Positions 26,121-37,732 of a stretch of 64,000 bases of DNA are shown here, piece after piece; the first letter of the stretch is position 1, and every line of letters starts with the position of its first letter. The position numbers and the translations under genes are program-made. This DNA is from Gorsachius magnificus. Taxonomy: Eukaryota; Chordata; Aves; Pelecaniformes; Ardeidae. The notes below the pieces were generated by a model, which was given only the letters and a program-made list of their open reading frames with translations, did no database searches and was not told where the DNA came from. Location of the stretch: positions 25,223,713 through 25,287,712 of the forward strand of contig CM067089.1 in the NCBI GenBank assembly GCA_034008185.1, given 5' to 3'.

Positions 26121-26707
26121 TGTTGTGGTTTAACCCAGCTGGCAACTAAGCACCACGCAGCCACTCGCTCACTCCCCCCTCCCTCAGTGGGATGGGGGAG
26201 AGAATCGGGAAGGAAAAAAAACAGTTAGAGCCATGGGCTGAGATAAAGACAGTTTAATAAGAGAAAATAATAATATTAGTAATAATGAGAATGGTAACAG
26301 AATATACAAAACAAATGATGCACAATGCAATTGCTCACCACCCACCAAACGATGCCCAGCCCGTCCCAAGCCGCGATCAGTCCCTGAGTCGCCATCACTC
26401 CCTGAGCAGCGATCACTCTTCCCGCAACCGACCAACTAGCCCCCCCGCCCCGAGCATGACGTTATATGATATGGAATAGCTCTTTGGTCAGTTTGGGTTA
26501 GCTGTCCTAGCTGTGTTCTCTCCCAGCTTGTTATGCACCTGGTCGAGCAGGAGAAGCTCAAAAAGTCCTTGAGTAGTCTGAGCACTACTTGGCAACAACT
26601 AAAAACATCAGTGTGTTATCAACATTCTTCTGGTACTAAATCCAAAACACAGTGATATGCTAGCTTCTATGAAGAAAGTTAACTCTATCCCAGCCGAAAC
26701 CAGGACA
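26121..26707 (+). mobile_element. Solo LTR of an avian endogenous retrovirus
   Basis: The element starts TGTTGTGGTTTAACCCAGCT and ends CCAGGACA, so it has the TGT...ACA termini of a retroviral LTR. It is flanked by identical 5-bp duplications (CCCTA). The start, with its GGCAACTAAGCACCACGCAG and CACTCGCTCACTCCC segments, matches a family that from memory is very common in bird genomes. Inside are a GATGGGGGAGAGAATC block, an A/T-rich AATAATAATATTAGTAATAA stretch and a degenerate 18-bp tandem repeat. No retroviral coding sequence follows or precedes it, so it is a solo LTR left by recombination between two LTRs. Orientation is assigned from the TGT start and the remembered family orientation. 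It lies in the same orientation as the surrounding gene model, inside its largest intron. At 587 bp it appears full length. Confidence 0.85.
26372..26425 (+). repeat. Three degenerate 18-bp tandem repeats inside the LTR
   Basis: The units are CGCGATCAGTCCCTGAGT, CGCCATCACTCCCTGAGC and AGCGATCACTCTTCCCGC. They share a GATCACTCCCTGAG-like core. Such arrays in LTR U3 regions often act as enhancer repeats, but that role is inferred here. Confidence 0.7.
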
Positions 26708-26712
26708 CCCTA
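26708..26712. repeat. Right target-site duplication of the solo LTR (CCCTA)
   Basis: CCCTA directly follows the terminal ACA and is identical to the left copy, which fixes the element boundaries. Confidence 0.8.
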
Positions 26713-29700
26713 GCAGGGGGCTCGCATGTGCTGGGGCACTGTCTTGCCAGTTGTGCTGGCATAAGTCTGCTGTCAAAGTTTCTTAGGGGAGAGCAAGGTA
26801 TACCAGAAGGAGGGGCATTTTCATCTGGTGGTGTGGAACCTCCTTGAGCAAACGCATTGTCACGCTATCCAGACCACATCTAAACCACAGGTTTTGCTGG
26901 CACCGCTGTCATGGTATTTTTTTCCTCCCACTCTTCCAGGCAAGTTAGCTGTGCTAGCAAAACTTTGTGACTGCTTACAGCAATGCAGCTGCTTCTGTCT
27001 CTAAACTTCAGTTCACAGCTGTAAGACCCAATTTTTTGAGTCACATTTTTCTACTTAAAAATGGATAGAAACTGAATTAATATTGCAATGAAACAAACAG
27101 GAAAAAAATGTAACGGGCATATGAGTATTAGGAGGTGGGGAGGGAATCCCTTTCTTGAGGTTATCAGTATCCACTGGAGATAAGCTAAAGGGAATGATCG
27201 TAAATGAGGGAATATATAATTAAGATTAAAATAGATACTGAATAAGATATTCTTTCGTCAAGAAGCAGTATTTTTTGTGGTGACAGCTCTAGTCCACAAG
27301 GACACCAAGATTAACAAACTTAAATAAATGTATAAATTGAGCATTACAAAGTTAAAACTATGAATGTGTTCAAAAACTATTGCTGCTTCTGCAGAAACCT
27401 AACCCTGATTTCAAATTACCATGTAGACATTGCTGCGGCCTGAAACTCTTCTAGCTGCATGTAGTATTCAAAGGATGAGTTTGAAATTAAATGTGTTTTG
27501 CAGAAGCAGTGGATTGCTGCACTGCTGTAAGTTTTTGGGCCCTGATTTTAATCTATTGAAAGTTGTAACCAATGGAGCTATTCAGCAGGTTTTTTTTTTT
27601 AATGCCTGTCTGTCCTTGTTAATTAGAAGTGTACATATTGGGAAATTAACTATGAAATACTAAAAATGATAAATTATATCTTATTTGAAAAAAAAAGGTT
27701 TAGTGTATATAAAATTTGTCATGTTTAATTGCAAGTTCAATTAAAATTCAGGATAATGATGATTTATACAGGTTTCTGTGTAATTTGATATTCATTAGCT
27801 TAGCCAGACACATGCTGATATTAGCTCGTTAATTATGTTTCCTTTTGTTGAAAGCAGCCTTGTGAAAGCAATCTGCTCAAAGTTTTTTAAACTCATTCTG
27901 CTAAATGAATATTTGGCAGCTGTTCATGTTATTGAGATGGTCACTGTGGCTTCACTTCACTCATATAGCATCAATCATACCTACTGTATGACAAACAAGG
28001 GTTTCTCGTTACAAATCCATTTATGAAGGTTATGGTTGACATTAAAGAGCTATTGCATGGCAGCATGATATTGTTTTACAGTAATGTTAGAGTATAACTA
28101 CAGCTAAGCTGGCCTCTCCCACACAACCAAAACAAATACAGTTTAATAAGCGGGGAGAAAAAAAAGCTGTTTCAGATGCAACTAATGTAACCAGTGTATG
28201 AAGTGCTGAGGTGCTTTCACATCTCTGGAATGTGGAAGGCAAGGTACTCAACACTGTAAAAGTTGTGAGATGTTAGTGTGTAAAAAGCAACGTGTGTAGT
28301 CTTCTGGGGTGTTAGCTCGGTGCTTTTCAGGTGTTCTTAACACTCTCTTCTAAGTGGAACTGACCTGAATAATTTTAGAGATAGATGTCATGAAGAAGTT
28401 CCCAGAGAGAACTGTCTCCCAGCTGGGGATGGGAGCTATCCTTTGGGAGGAACTGGCCCTGCTCTGGAGGCCTCTAGCCTTTGCATTAAGTAATTTTGCA
28501 GAATTGTCAAGGCTGTGGGGGATTGAGCAGCTTAATGTTTCAGGATCACTAGAGATTTTTATCTGAAAATATTTGAGATAAATGCATTTACTGTTTAATG
28601 AAAAGACAAGTATAGCTTTGAAGGATTGATGGCATGAAATGTAATCCTTTTGTTTCTGCTAAAAAGAAAATGCAACAAATGTACCAAGGGCTATGGCACT
28701 CAAAAGGAGTTATCGTTTCTCTTAGTGTTTGCTACAGGAGTATATGTGTATCTTTATCCCGGAGTGCTGTCTATCCTCTGTCCTTTTTGTTAGCAGTCAG
28801 CAGTGTCACAGACCTGTTGGGATTCTGTTTCTCGGATCTGAGGAGGAGAGCTTGCTTCTGGAGTCCATAAGTCAGTTTTACCTGCTGAAGTGGGGTAAAC
28901 TCATAGAATTCAGGGAGAGAAGAGGTGCTGGACTGGTGTATGCGTTAGACTTTTTGTCACCCAGGAGAATGAATGTTGAGGCTCGGGATCAGAGTGATGG
29001 ACTGGGAAGAACTCCCTTTTTTTCCTGTCCCTTTCAGAATTTGCTCTTGTGATGTGCTGTTCCTTTTTTTGCACGTTATCATGCCATCCAATAATGGTAA
29101 CTCATTATATTGTTCAAGGAAGGGGCAACAGCCAAAATCAATAGATTCTCCTTCCACCCACCTACATCCCCCAAACCTTTTGGGGAAGTTCTAACTATGA
29201 ATTCAGTTAAAAACTCCTCTTAGACGGGAGTTTACGGTGTTAAATCAAGTGGAGGTTTACCTGTTGATTGCCTTGGCTTGGACCAAGACATTAATATGCA
29301 GTGGCTTTGTGTTGCATTGATGGTGGCTAAATCACTGTTATTTATCAGCTGGAAGAGTTGCACTCATCTGTGGTTACTTTTCTTACAACAGCTCAGCTTG
29401 GTTAGCATAAAAGGTACTCTTTCTCTCTGTTAGTTTTCTTGTATAGTGGTATATTGCTAGTAAAGACTTTTTGACATGACAGTTTATCATTGTTGATTCT
29501 TTTGGAGGTATAGCTTCTTAAGTTATAGAGCCAGGTGGTGTATTTCTGTAGGCAGTATGCTAGTAGCTACTTCAGGCTTGGAAGAAGAGCTTAATATGAG
29601 AAGCAGGTATATGATAGAACACATTTGCAAATCAGGACATTAAAATATTTTGAAAAATTTTAAAGGGGATAAAAATTTTGCAGAGATGATAGAAAGTTCT

Positions 29701-30635
29701 TAACATTCTTTCCCTGACCCTGCAAAGTGCCTGGCTTCATGGTTTTTGTTTTGCTCTGTAGATATCAAGCATCTGCTTTGAAAGTGAAAGTAATTTGTTT
29801 TCCGTAGTTGTCCCAAGTTCTTTTTATTGTGTTGAATATTGTTTCAAGGCTTCAGCTGGATAAAAGCACCCATGGAATATGTGTCTAGGGCTCTGACTGT
29901 TAGGATAAATTTAGATGCATGCAGCAGTTTGAGCGTTGTTGCTTTTCAGGTGTGCACTCAGTGTGTTTTCTCCTGTCCAACTATAGAATTGAATATTTTA
30001 AATAAAATATAATAAGAAGAATGTGATAAAAATTATAAATATTTTTCCTTCATTATTTCACTGTGAAAAAAGCTGTTAGAGCTCTGTTTGTTATGAAGTG
30101 TTGCACACAGATCCTCTAAATGTCATATCCTTGATGAGGAAGGAGCAGAGTGGTTAATTTGTTTTATGCTTTGTATGGCCATCCTTTAATTTAATATTTC
30201 TCACATAAAAGAAGGCCCATGAAGAATCAAGAAGGTAGAATTCTAAGCAAGCATGGATAGCAGACCTATTGACTGAACCTGCTAGTTTTTACCTAGTTAT
30301 TTTGAGTAGAATTGCATTTAAGCTTCTCTTTGATAGCATTGTCATTAGCCAAGACAAGATAGAATGTCCTAATCAAGTAGTGCACAATATTTTAGGAAGT
30401 GTTCTGGAAAAAGCTTTGAATGTTTCTTCTTTTGCTTTAAATCAAAATGGTCTGTAAGCATATGGACTAAACTTGCTTTGTAGAGAAAAGGTAAATCTCT
30501 CAGGTTTGTTGTGGGTTTTTTTTCTGGTGTATTAGTAAATTTAGTTTTAACTTGGGCCAATACGAAGAAACTTTTTTTCTCCAAAAAATACCAGTTAGCA
30601 ATTAGAATTCTTTTTTTCTTGCTTTCTTTTTTCAG

Positions 30636-30819
30636 TGAATTGGAAAACCTTTTTTTTTCGTATATTCTGTTTAAGGGAAATAAGCCTGCTTCTACTGTAG
30701 AACAATATTGTTATAAAGCATGGAAGATTTTGGTTATAGTATTTGTTGCTATTTTGATTTTCAGGATTTTATTAATTTTAACATTCAACAGAAGGAAGTA
30801 TCCCACTGATTACAAGTGA
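30636..30819 (+). CDS. Possible alternative last exon encoding a C-terminal membrane segment
   Basis: The pyrimidine-rich acceptor TTGCTTTCTTTTTTCAG opens a frame of 60 sense codons ending in TGA. The first base would complete the AG left by the 12829 exon as Ser. The peptide includes NKPASTVEQYCYKAW, then a 20-residue hydrophobic stretch (ILVIVFVAILIFRILLILTF), then a basic tail (NRRKYPTDYK), the form of a tail-anchored or single-pass protein. If used it would give a truncated, membrane-anchored isoform. The AT/T-rich DNA makes hydrophobic runs likely by chance, and no clear polyadenylation site was confirmed (an ATTAAA lies near 31453). Confidence 0.22.
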
Positions 30820-31176
30820 CAGCAACATGTCTATAGAAGCACCTGAAAAATCACTGCAGGCATTTAAGAAAATCTTTCATCCCTAGTAGCAAAACCATGC
30901 CAGTAACTGATTGTTGAGCAAGACCTTGTCAGCTTTTTATCGCAATACATTGTTGGGTAATAGTTTTAAAATTATTTATAGAATGGAATCCCAGCTGTAC
31001 TGAAAATACCATCATTTAATATGTTGTCTGTGATTCTCATTAGCTTTTTTGCCTAAGGGTTATGAAGAGAACAAAGGTTTGGCTGTATGTCTAAGATTGA
31101 GCACTATATAAAATTTTTGTCAGGGGACTTGTTGACCTTATGTAAAGTTACCTCTTTGAGAAGCTCTTTATATTAT

Positions 31177-31218
31177 GGCTGTGGTTGCTATGGAAGTTGC
31201 ATAAACCTAGCAACAGCC
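31177..31218. repeat. Imperfect hairpin with X-box-like arms
   Basis: GGCTGTGGTTGCT pairs with AGCAACAGCC downstream, leaving about 19 nt between. The left arm runs into GTTGCTATGGAAGT, close to the RFX X-box pattern, and the right arm ends in the matching CTAGCAAC half site. This could be a paired regulatory site. No transcript evidence is visible. Confidence 0.4.
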
Positions 31219-32864
31219 AGCGTGCCCTGGCACAATGTATTTCAGAAGTTTGGCCTCTAAATGGGTATGTTAGCTTACTGCAAAGTTTACCTCCAGTATA
31301 TACCGCCAGTAATAATGATCAATCAAGTGAACTGTGTATTTAAAAAGTGTAAGCTGATGTATTTTTCACATGTGTAACATATGCCTGCATATATAAAATG
31401 TGGGAAATCTGTTACTCCACACGATTGTACTTTCTCTACTGATATCTCTGGATATTAAAAGTAGAAGCCTTTGAATAACATAGTTTTTTTACACTCACTT
31501 CTTCTCTGTAACTTGAGGTAGAATATTGCAGTACCTTTTACGTATACTTGCATTAGTTTTATATTATGTTCCTCATTTCGATACTTGTTTTCTTGTAGTG
31601 TGGTAGCCTCTCTAGCTCTTTCACCTTAAATTGTAATGTTCTACTATTATAAAAACATTGCGTTGATCTAATATATTCAACCTAGAACATCACTTTAGTG
31701 ACATTTAGCCGTTGTTTTGCATCTGGCGCTGCTCCTGGGAAAGGTAGACTTGAGGAACAACGTTATGATTGCTGTCTGCTTGTTTGTATGGCTGACTCAG
31801 CAGCATGTGGTTAGTCTGACTTAAAGGATAAGACAAAATCCTACTATTACCCTTCTCCTCAGGGACAACTGCCCTTCTCCATCAAGAAGACAACCATTCA
31901 GCCAGAAAGACTTGACTCCCAGAAATTCACCACAATCGCTTTAGTATTTTAAATTTCAGGTGGGACTAGAATTGATGGTGTTGAGGGCAGAGGCTCAGAG
32001 CCTTGAATATTTATGCTTAAGTGAGTTAAGCAAAACTGCTGGCTCTGAAGAAGTCTCTGTATTTCTTTTTAACAGCTAGAAAATAGGATAAATGAGGAAG
32101 GGAAAATGCAGTCACTGTTTGGAGTTGGGGAAAAAAGACATTTTTAACCCTTTTGATGATGAGAAGCTGAAGAATTATTTAATCCTGGGTGAATCCTATG
32201 TATGTGTTTGTGTTGGTGTGTGATTGGCTTAAAAAAAAGTTATAATGGGCATATAGTTTCTATAGTAAGTAAAGTAGTAAGACAAGTTGTTGAAAAGAGC
32301 CTTAAATCTAAGGGTTAATCTACTGTCTTGTTGATAGTAGATATCAGCAAACTTAGTAAGCTGAAGTTGCACCTTTTTTTGTAAAAATAAAAATAAATAA
32401 AATATAAAAAAGAAGTTAAGGGAGATTAAAAGAAATAGTGCAAAACCAAACTAGCATTTTCTATTAAACACTTGATTCATGACAGATAGTGCTGCTCCTG
32501 TTTGCTTGCTGTCAGAAACTGTACCCACTCAGTCAGGTTACCCACATTTCTACAGAATGTTCCTTTAGTCTGTGTTCATTCATACAAGAGATCAGTGGAG
32601 CTTTCCTAATGCTATAATAATGTTCTTTGAGGTATCTCAGTCTTTGAGAAGCTGAGTATTATTTGCATTTTGAAACTGCACTAACGTGTTTTAATGTTTT
32701 AGAAACAAAGCAAATCAGACAATGGAAGAATATCAGCAGAATACCAACATCTTGGTTTTTTGCTGTTATTATTGAATAATTTTAATAAAAATGTAGGAAT
32801 AAGCTCCAGTATTTTATCAGACTACTGTATGAACACATTCTCATTTCTGTTCCTTCCTCAGCAG

Positions 32865-32889
32865 GTATTTTAGGTGGAAACTAGAAAAG
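32865..32889 (+). CDS. Microexon (25 nt, or 28 nt from 32862) of the unrecognised gene
   Basis: The acceptor is a tandem NAGNAG site (TCCTTCCTCAGCAG) behind a pyrimidine-rich tract, and the donor is GAAAAG|GTAACA. The first base completes the AG left by the 12829 exon. Then YFRWKLEK follows and ends exactly on a codon boundary. Using the proximal AG at 32860-32861 instead would add one codon (Ser-Arg in place of Arg) without changing frame. The alternative frames starting at the acceptor meet TAG within a few codons. The joined reading, SCPE-R-YFRWKLEK-YVKPHS, is aromatic and basic and looks like genuine protein. The exon is too short to prove alone. Support comes from phase agreement on both sides and from its distance of only 0.8 kb from the next exon. 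Confidence 0.55.
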
Positions 32890-33718
32890 GTAACAAATCA
32901 ACAGAGGAAACAAACATTGTCATTCACTATAGCTGACTTTATTTTTTTGTAGTGACACGTTTAGAAAACTCTGGCAAGTTTCAGAGAATGTCAGGGTGAC
33001 TGGAGCTCCTGCTTGCACTTGACTGTTGGTTCTGTGTTCTTGAAAACATAACGTGTTTGAAGTAAAGCATGGCTTTTGCATAAGCAGAAAAGTAGATTTC
33101 TTTCTTTTTTTTTAATGGAGGGAGGAGGTATTTATTGTTTAGAGCACTACTGCAACCCATAGTTATAGGCCATTGTGACATTTGGGAAACTCTGGTAGTG
33201 AGAAGGTATCATCATTTTTCATCAGCATGTTGAAAGTAAATTTTTCTCTGTCATCTTTCTGGTACATGTGTGAATTTAATCTCTAAAATAAGTGGGGGGA
33301 ACTAAAAGGACATCAGTCTTTGTAATTCCAACTTGTTGTTTACTCTGCCTTTAGAGCATCACCGCTGATGAAAAGGGTGCAGTCATATGAACACCACTCT
33401 TTCTAGCACTCTGAGGGGTGGCTGCTATTCATTGCCTTTAATCTGAAAATGGGTTAAAATCACTATACATGAAGTGTAAATGGATGTTTATTTCATAATA
33501 AGAACTCATATCTTTTTTTGCTAACATTTCCATACGCATTTTTGGTCAGCTTCACTTCACAGAAATCTGCTTCCTCCTTTTAAGATGCACAGGAATCTAA
33601 ACTACTGTTAAAAATCAGGTTGCTGTAGCCATAGCGTATAAAGCTTATCTCACCTTCAGGAGAGAAATGGATAGGCTTTGTCTGGTTTTGGGAATATATT
33701 TCTCTCTCTCTCTTACAG
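32890..33718 (+). other. Short intron (about 0.8 kb)
   Basis: It starts GTAACA and ends with a (TC)n-rich tract and TTACAG. The sequence between is AT-rich with no open segment of note. It joins two exons in phase 0. Confidence 0.55.
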
Positions 33719-33758
33719 TATGTAAAGCCTCACAGCTTTAATTACAAATATTGGGATG
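33719..33758 (+). CDS. Microexon (40 nt) of the unrecognised gene
   Basis: A near-ideal acceptor (TTTCTCTCTCTCTCTTACAG) and a near-consensus donor (GGATG|GTGAGTATG) bracket 40 nt. Only phase 0 is open: YVKPHSFNYKYWD plus one G. The other two frames contain TAA. The leftover G joins TG at 37572 to make Val, giving NYKYWD-V-CLSEIGYEAY. The peptide is rich in Tyr, Phe and Trp, unlike translated intron noise in this AT-rich region. The tight match of both splice sites, the single open frame and the phase fit on each side make this one of the better exon calls here. Function is unknown. Confidence 0.65.
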
Positions 33759-33924
33759 GTGAGTATGGTAAAGAAGGGAGAGGATGACTTTTACAGCTGA
33801 ATGTTTATCAAGCTCTCAGTGATTTAAAGCAGTTCTGTGAAAGAACTAAGACATTTTCCTCTAAGTCAACCTGATAATTCTTCCATCATATTAATGATGA
33901 TGTTTGTGTGGTGGAAATTATTTA

Positions 33925-33977
33925 AGAATAATTTAAAATTTAAAATATTTAAATTTAAATTTAATTTAAAATTAAAA
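33925..33977 (+). repeat. AT-only block with TTTAAA/AATTT palindromes
   Basis: About 50 nt of nearly pure A/T made of short self-complementary words such as TTTAAATTTAAATTTAA. It is low-complexity sequence. Confidence 0.7.
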
Positions 33978-34004
33978 AGTGAGTGGTGTGTAGAATGTGG
34001 GTTG

Positions 34005-34034
34005 TTTTTTTTTTTTGTTTTTTTTTTTTTTTTT
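34005..34034 (+). repeat. T-rich homopolymer run
   Basis: T12, one G, then T17. Confidence 0.85.
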
Positions 34035-37000
34035 GATTGTGATAGAAGAACCTGCAGATGGTTCCTTGGTTATTTCCTTTAGTTTACCTTTAGTATCCTG
34101 TGGGATAACTTATGTGGTGTATTGAAAAGTTTGCTTTCCCTTTGGACCAATGAGCATAACATGATGAACTGTAACCCCCTCCCCACCCCACTAAAAAAAC
34201 CCCAACACCCCCCCTCCCAACCCAACAAAAAAATCCTCACCCTTCAGATGAAGTGGCTGACAGCAATATTGGTTCTCTTCTAATTGTTGGAAGACCATAA
34301 GATTTTTATGTGGTTATCTGAGGAAATAGAAAAACATTCTAAACATTGCTAACAAATATGCTTAATACCTAAAGAGGCTCCTTTGCCTTGGGAGGAGCGT
34401 GTGAGATGGATTTCAAGGAGGTACCACTGAGATCTATGTTGTTACACAGCTGCTAACTAATGACCCTATGGCAACCAGTCTCTCTATTTTTAGTCTGTTT
34501 TTCAGTGTCTTCATGTAAAGTAATATGAGATATAAAGAGCAAAAACATTTTTTTTTTTTTAATGGTGGTGTCTTTGCAACAAGTTTGCCAGAAAGTTGAG
34601 TAGCAAGATGGGTAAAAGGGGCATATAAGTGACCCTTTTCATTCTCCTTTATTAGTAAATTGTACTATTTTTCCAGATTGCTCATTTTCTGGTAGAAAAT
34701 GGATGTAATGCACAAAATGATAATGGCAAAGTGGAGAAGGTATGCTTAAAGCTGTCCTTAGCTACAGAGGGAACATGCAAATTCTCAAATGCTGTTCATC
34801 CTTTATCATGAAAATTGACTTCACAGATTCATGTGAATAATTTTGATTTACAGATATTCATACCCAAATAGGCTCCTAGGCAGTGTGATTTCCTACAGGA
34901 AGTTTGGACATAAACAGAGTTCAGAAAGAAATAGTGAGGTTCTCTGGACCCAACTTTAACCTTCCTGGCAAAACTGACACACAGAGGTTTTAGTACCAGT
35001 ACCTTTATCTTACTCTACAGCTTGTAAGGGAATATTTCTGTTTGGTTTTGTAAGTGGTTGTCAGACATATTGTACCACATAAGATCTGACTGAAGTATTG
35101 TCATGGTGGAAGTTTGAAAGAACTGATTGTATATAATTGAATCAAACTAACTTGAAAGGAGAAAAGGAAGTTGCAAGCATCAAGCTTGCTTTGCTTTCAC
35201 TGAAGCTGAATGCCTAAATGTTGGTGGTCTTGAAAAGCTCTTTATTTTTGTTGATGTTTTTCTTGGTTACTAGCTTCAAATAGGGAGTTAAAATTCAGAA
35301 TATTTCTAAATACCCTTTGTAACCCAAATGAGTGTTGTTCTGTTAGTTTTTACCTCCTTGTGGAGCTATTTCATGTTTCACTGTCAGTTGAGCCTCTCCC
35401 TTATTGGCTTATTTTTCTCCAGAGAATATGAAGTCTTTAGATTATCAAACAAACTGTCTATGTGGATTTAATTTGTAGATGATGAATAGTGATGGCTGTT
35501 CTGGTGGCTATGACCAGACACTATGAAATTGGTGTTCTTGTTGCTTTTCGGTTGGGGGGAGAAAAAAATAATTAAGTACATGGTATCATTAATGTCCACT
35601 TCATCCTGATTTTTATTTGTCTTTTAAAGTTGTTCCACAAGTAGTGTAGCATCTAAGTTGGAAGACGATCTTTCGCAGTGCAGTACAATAGTTCCTTTAG
35701 CACCCTTTATACAGAGATGAACTTGCTCAGAGGCTAAGAAAATGCAGCAGAGGGTAATGGTTCATGTTTGAGCAGAGGGGGGAGGTTCTGAAGTAAAAGC
35801 AAAGATGTGAAAATTTAAGAATACAAAAATGTACAGTGAGCAGTTGTGGAACCAGGGAAAAGATGAAAGAAATAAAAGAATAATGAAAGAAGTAGTTGTA
35901 GTGGAAAGCTGTGATACATGGGTTTAGTGCACTGTTTGAAGGGAGTTTGGTAAAGGCCAGGGTCTCGATGGAAAATACCAGAGAAAGCAAGTAGAAAAAA
36001 CCTGTTTATGCTGAGTTGCAAATTGGAAATGGTAACATCAGTAGTTCACTAAAGAGGTTTAAAGAAGGCGTAGTATCTTTAATGGGTTGCTTGAGTCAGA
36101 ACTACATTCTTCAGTGTCTTCAATATGGCATGAAAATAAGAATGTTTTAGTAACAGAATAAATGTGACTACTGATGTACTTCAGGATCACTTATGCTTTT
36201 GATGATTTGTATTAATTTACATTCACACATTCCCTATTTTTCTTATCGGGTTAGTCCTCACTCTTTTTAAACAAAACTTAGTGTAAAATTAAGTAATATA
36301 TCTGTTTATCTTGAAGTTCTTAAAAATTTCAGAAAATTCACTCAGTGTTTTCATTGGAAGGGAAAGAAGGGTGGAAGGATTTAGGCAGAGTAGCTCAGTG
36401 ATGTGGGATAAAACTGGGTGTATAACTCACACCCTATATGCTTTCCAGTGGTCATGTTTCCCCTGAAAATGAAAATCAGTGATGTACTAATATATGGTGG
36501 GACTGAAATAATGCAATCAGCTTTGCAGGTAATGTAATATTTGGTTGCAATTGGTTAAAAGAAGGGAAAGAGTTTCAGAGGTTTTGTTGGCCTCTAATGA
36601 TCATGATAGAGAACTTGGAATTCTGGTGTGTGTGGTTCAAATTGGGAAGAATTGCTATTTGGAGAAACTTGAGGAGGAGGATGAATGTGAAGAGTAACTA
36701 TTACCTGCTTTCATGCAAAGCTGCTGTAGTATGGGAAAACCATTCAGAATAAACTCATCCTAAATAGACCTGGAAAAGATTAATCATGCTAATCTGTAAT
36801 CAGATGAGCAGCTCTCTTTCATTCACTACTTTTGTTGGGGATTATCAGATACTGTTTCATTGTAAGGCATCTGTGTTGAGGCTATTGACTGAACAGCTGT
36901 TGCTGGCTTCATTTAGTGTTGTCCTTGCCTCTTTGCTTTAAATAAGTTCCAGAAGTCTGAACTTTACCTCTTAACATGTTTTTTAAGAAATGGCAGGGTG

Positions 37001-37571
37001 AGCCTGAGATTTTACCTGAGGCTGAGAGCTTAGATACACCAAACAGACATAATTCTCTTCCTTGGTATAGTTGAAAGAGTAACTTCACTGATGCAACTTG
37101 AGCCACCTACTGTGTTTGCATACTTATAGCGCATTTTAATTGTATTGAATTGTAAAAAATGCACAGCGGTAACAGAATGATGCTTGGCAGAAGCATTATT
37201 TACCACTGACTGTCGCTTGTCCTCTTGCTACAAGGGAAAGCCAAGTTACCAATTGCCAAGGGTAGGATTTAAAGGCTGTGAGCTACTATACTAAAATATC
37301 CCATTAAAAAATTTGCCTTTCACATGAATCCTTGTCTTCCAAGAATTTTGACAGCTTGATGAACTTTTCATTTATACCTGTGTCTATTTATATAGTTTTA
37401 TCTTCCTGTAGGTAAGAATGCAAGCCTTTGTTTATGAAACACTGCATGGAGGGCACAGTGGTGTTTATCATGAGACATGTCTCCTGATTGTACATTAACA
37501 AATAATTTCATCTGCCCTTATAAACAGCAAGGGGTGGGGGAGAGAGGCTAATTCTTTCCTTGGTTTTTAAG

Positions 37572-37732
37572 TGTGTCTGTCTGAAATTGGCTATGAGGCT
37601 TACATGAAAGATATTCCTCAAGAGGATGTTATTCCTGTAGGGATTTTTTTAGTCCACCGAGAGAGAGTCATTGTGGCATGGGACCAAGATGTAGGCCAAG
37701 TGGAAATACAGCAAAGTGATTTAATAGAAAAG
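37572..37732 (+). CDS. Internal exon (161 nt, 53 full codons) of an unrecognised gene
   Basis: The acceptor is CTTTCCTTGGTTTTTAAG and the donor is GAAAAG|GTAATT. An in-frame TAA lies directly before the acceptor, so the coding part cannot extend upstream. The exon reads from CLSEIGYEAYMKDIPQEDV through VIPVGIFLVHRERVIVAW to DQDVGQVEIQQSDLIEK and ends on a codon boundary. The second half alternates hydrophobic and charged residues (GIFLVHRERVIVAWDQD, GQVEI), suggesting paired beta strands as in a small barrel or SH3/Tudor-like fold. That is inference, not a domain hit. The open frame continues past the donor for 86 codons to a TAA at 37991-37993, so intron retention would add a hydrophobic tail. 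This is the strongest coding evidence in the window, but I cannot name the protein. Confidence 0.82.

Larger units (their letters stand above)
12908..32864 (+). other. Large intron-like stretch (about 20 kb)
   Basis: This stretch separates two phase-2-compatible exons and contains no segment with coding quality comparable to the flanks. It holds a solo endogenous-retroviral LTR (26.1-26.7 kb), a candidate regulatory element (23.7-24.1 kb), a G13 homopolymer at 24224-24236, a perfect 16-bp palindrome at 25802 and a hairpin-forming motif at 31177. One acceptor-preceded open segment ending in a stop (30636-30819) could be an alternative last exon and is listed separately. The remainder is ordinary AT-rich DNA in which I see nothing further. 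Confidence 0.5.
33759..37571 (+). other. Intron-like stretch (about 3.8 kb)
   Basis: It joins two phase-1-compatible exons. It contains an AT-only block at about 33925-33977, a T-rich run at 34005-34034 and a C-rich/A-rich patch around 34170-34230. No credible additional exon was seen. Confidence 0.55.

Noticed and set aside
26184..26435. Open frames on both strands within the LTR
   Set aside because: They lie wholly inside the non-coding LTR and arise from its G/C-rich repeats. Not a gene.
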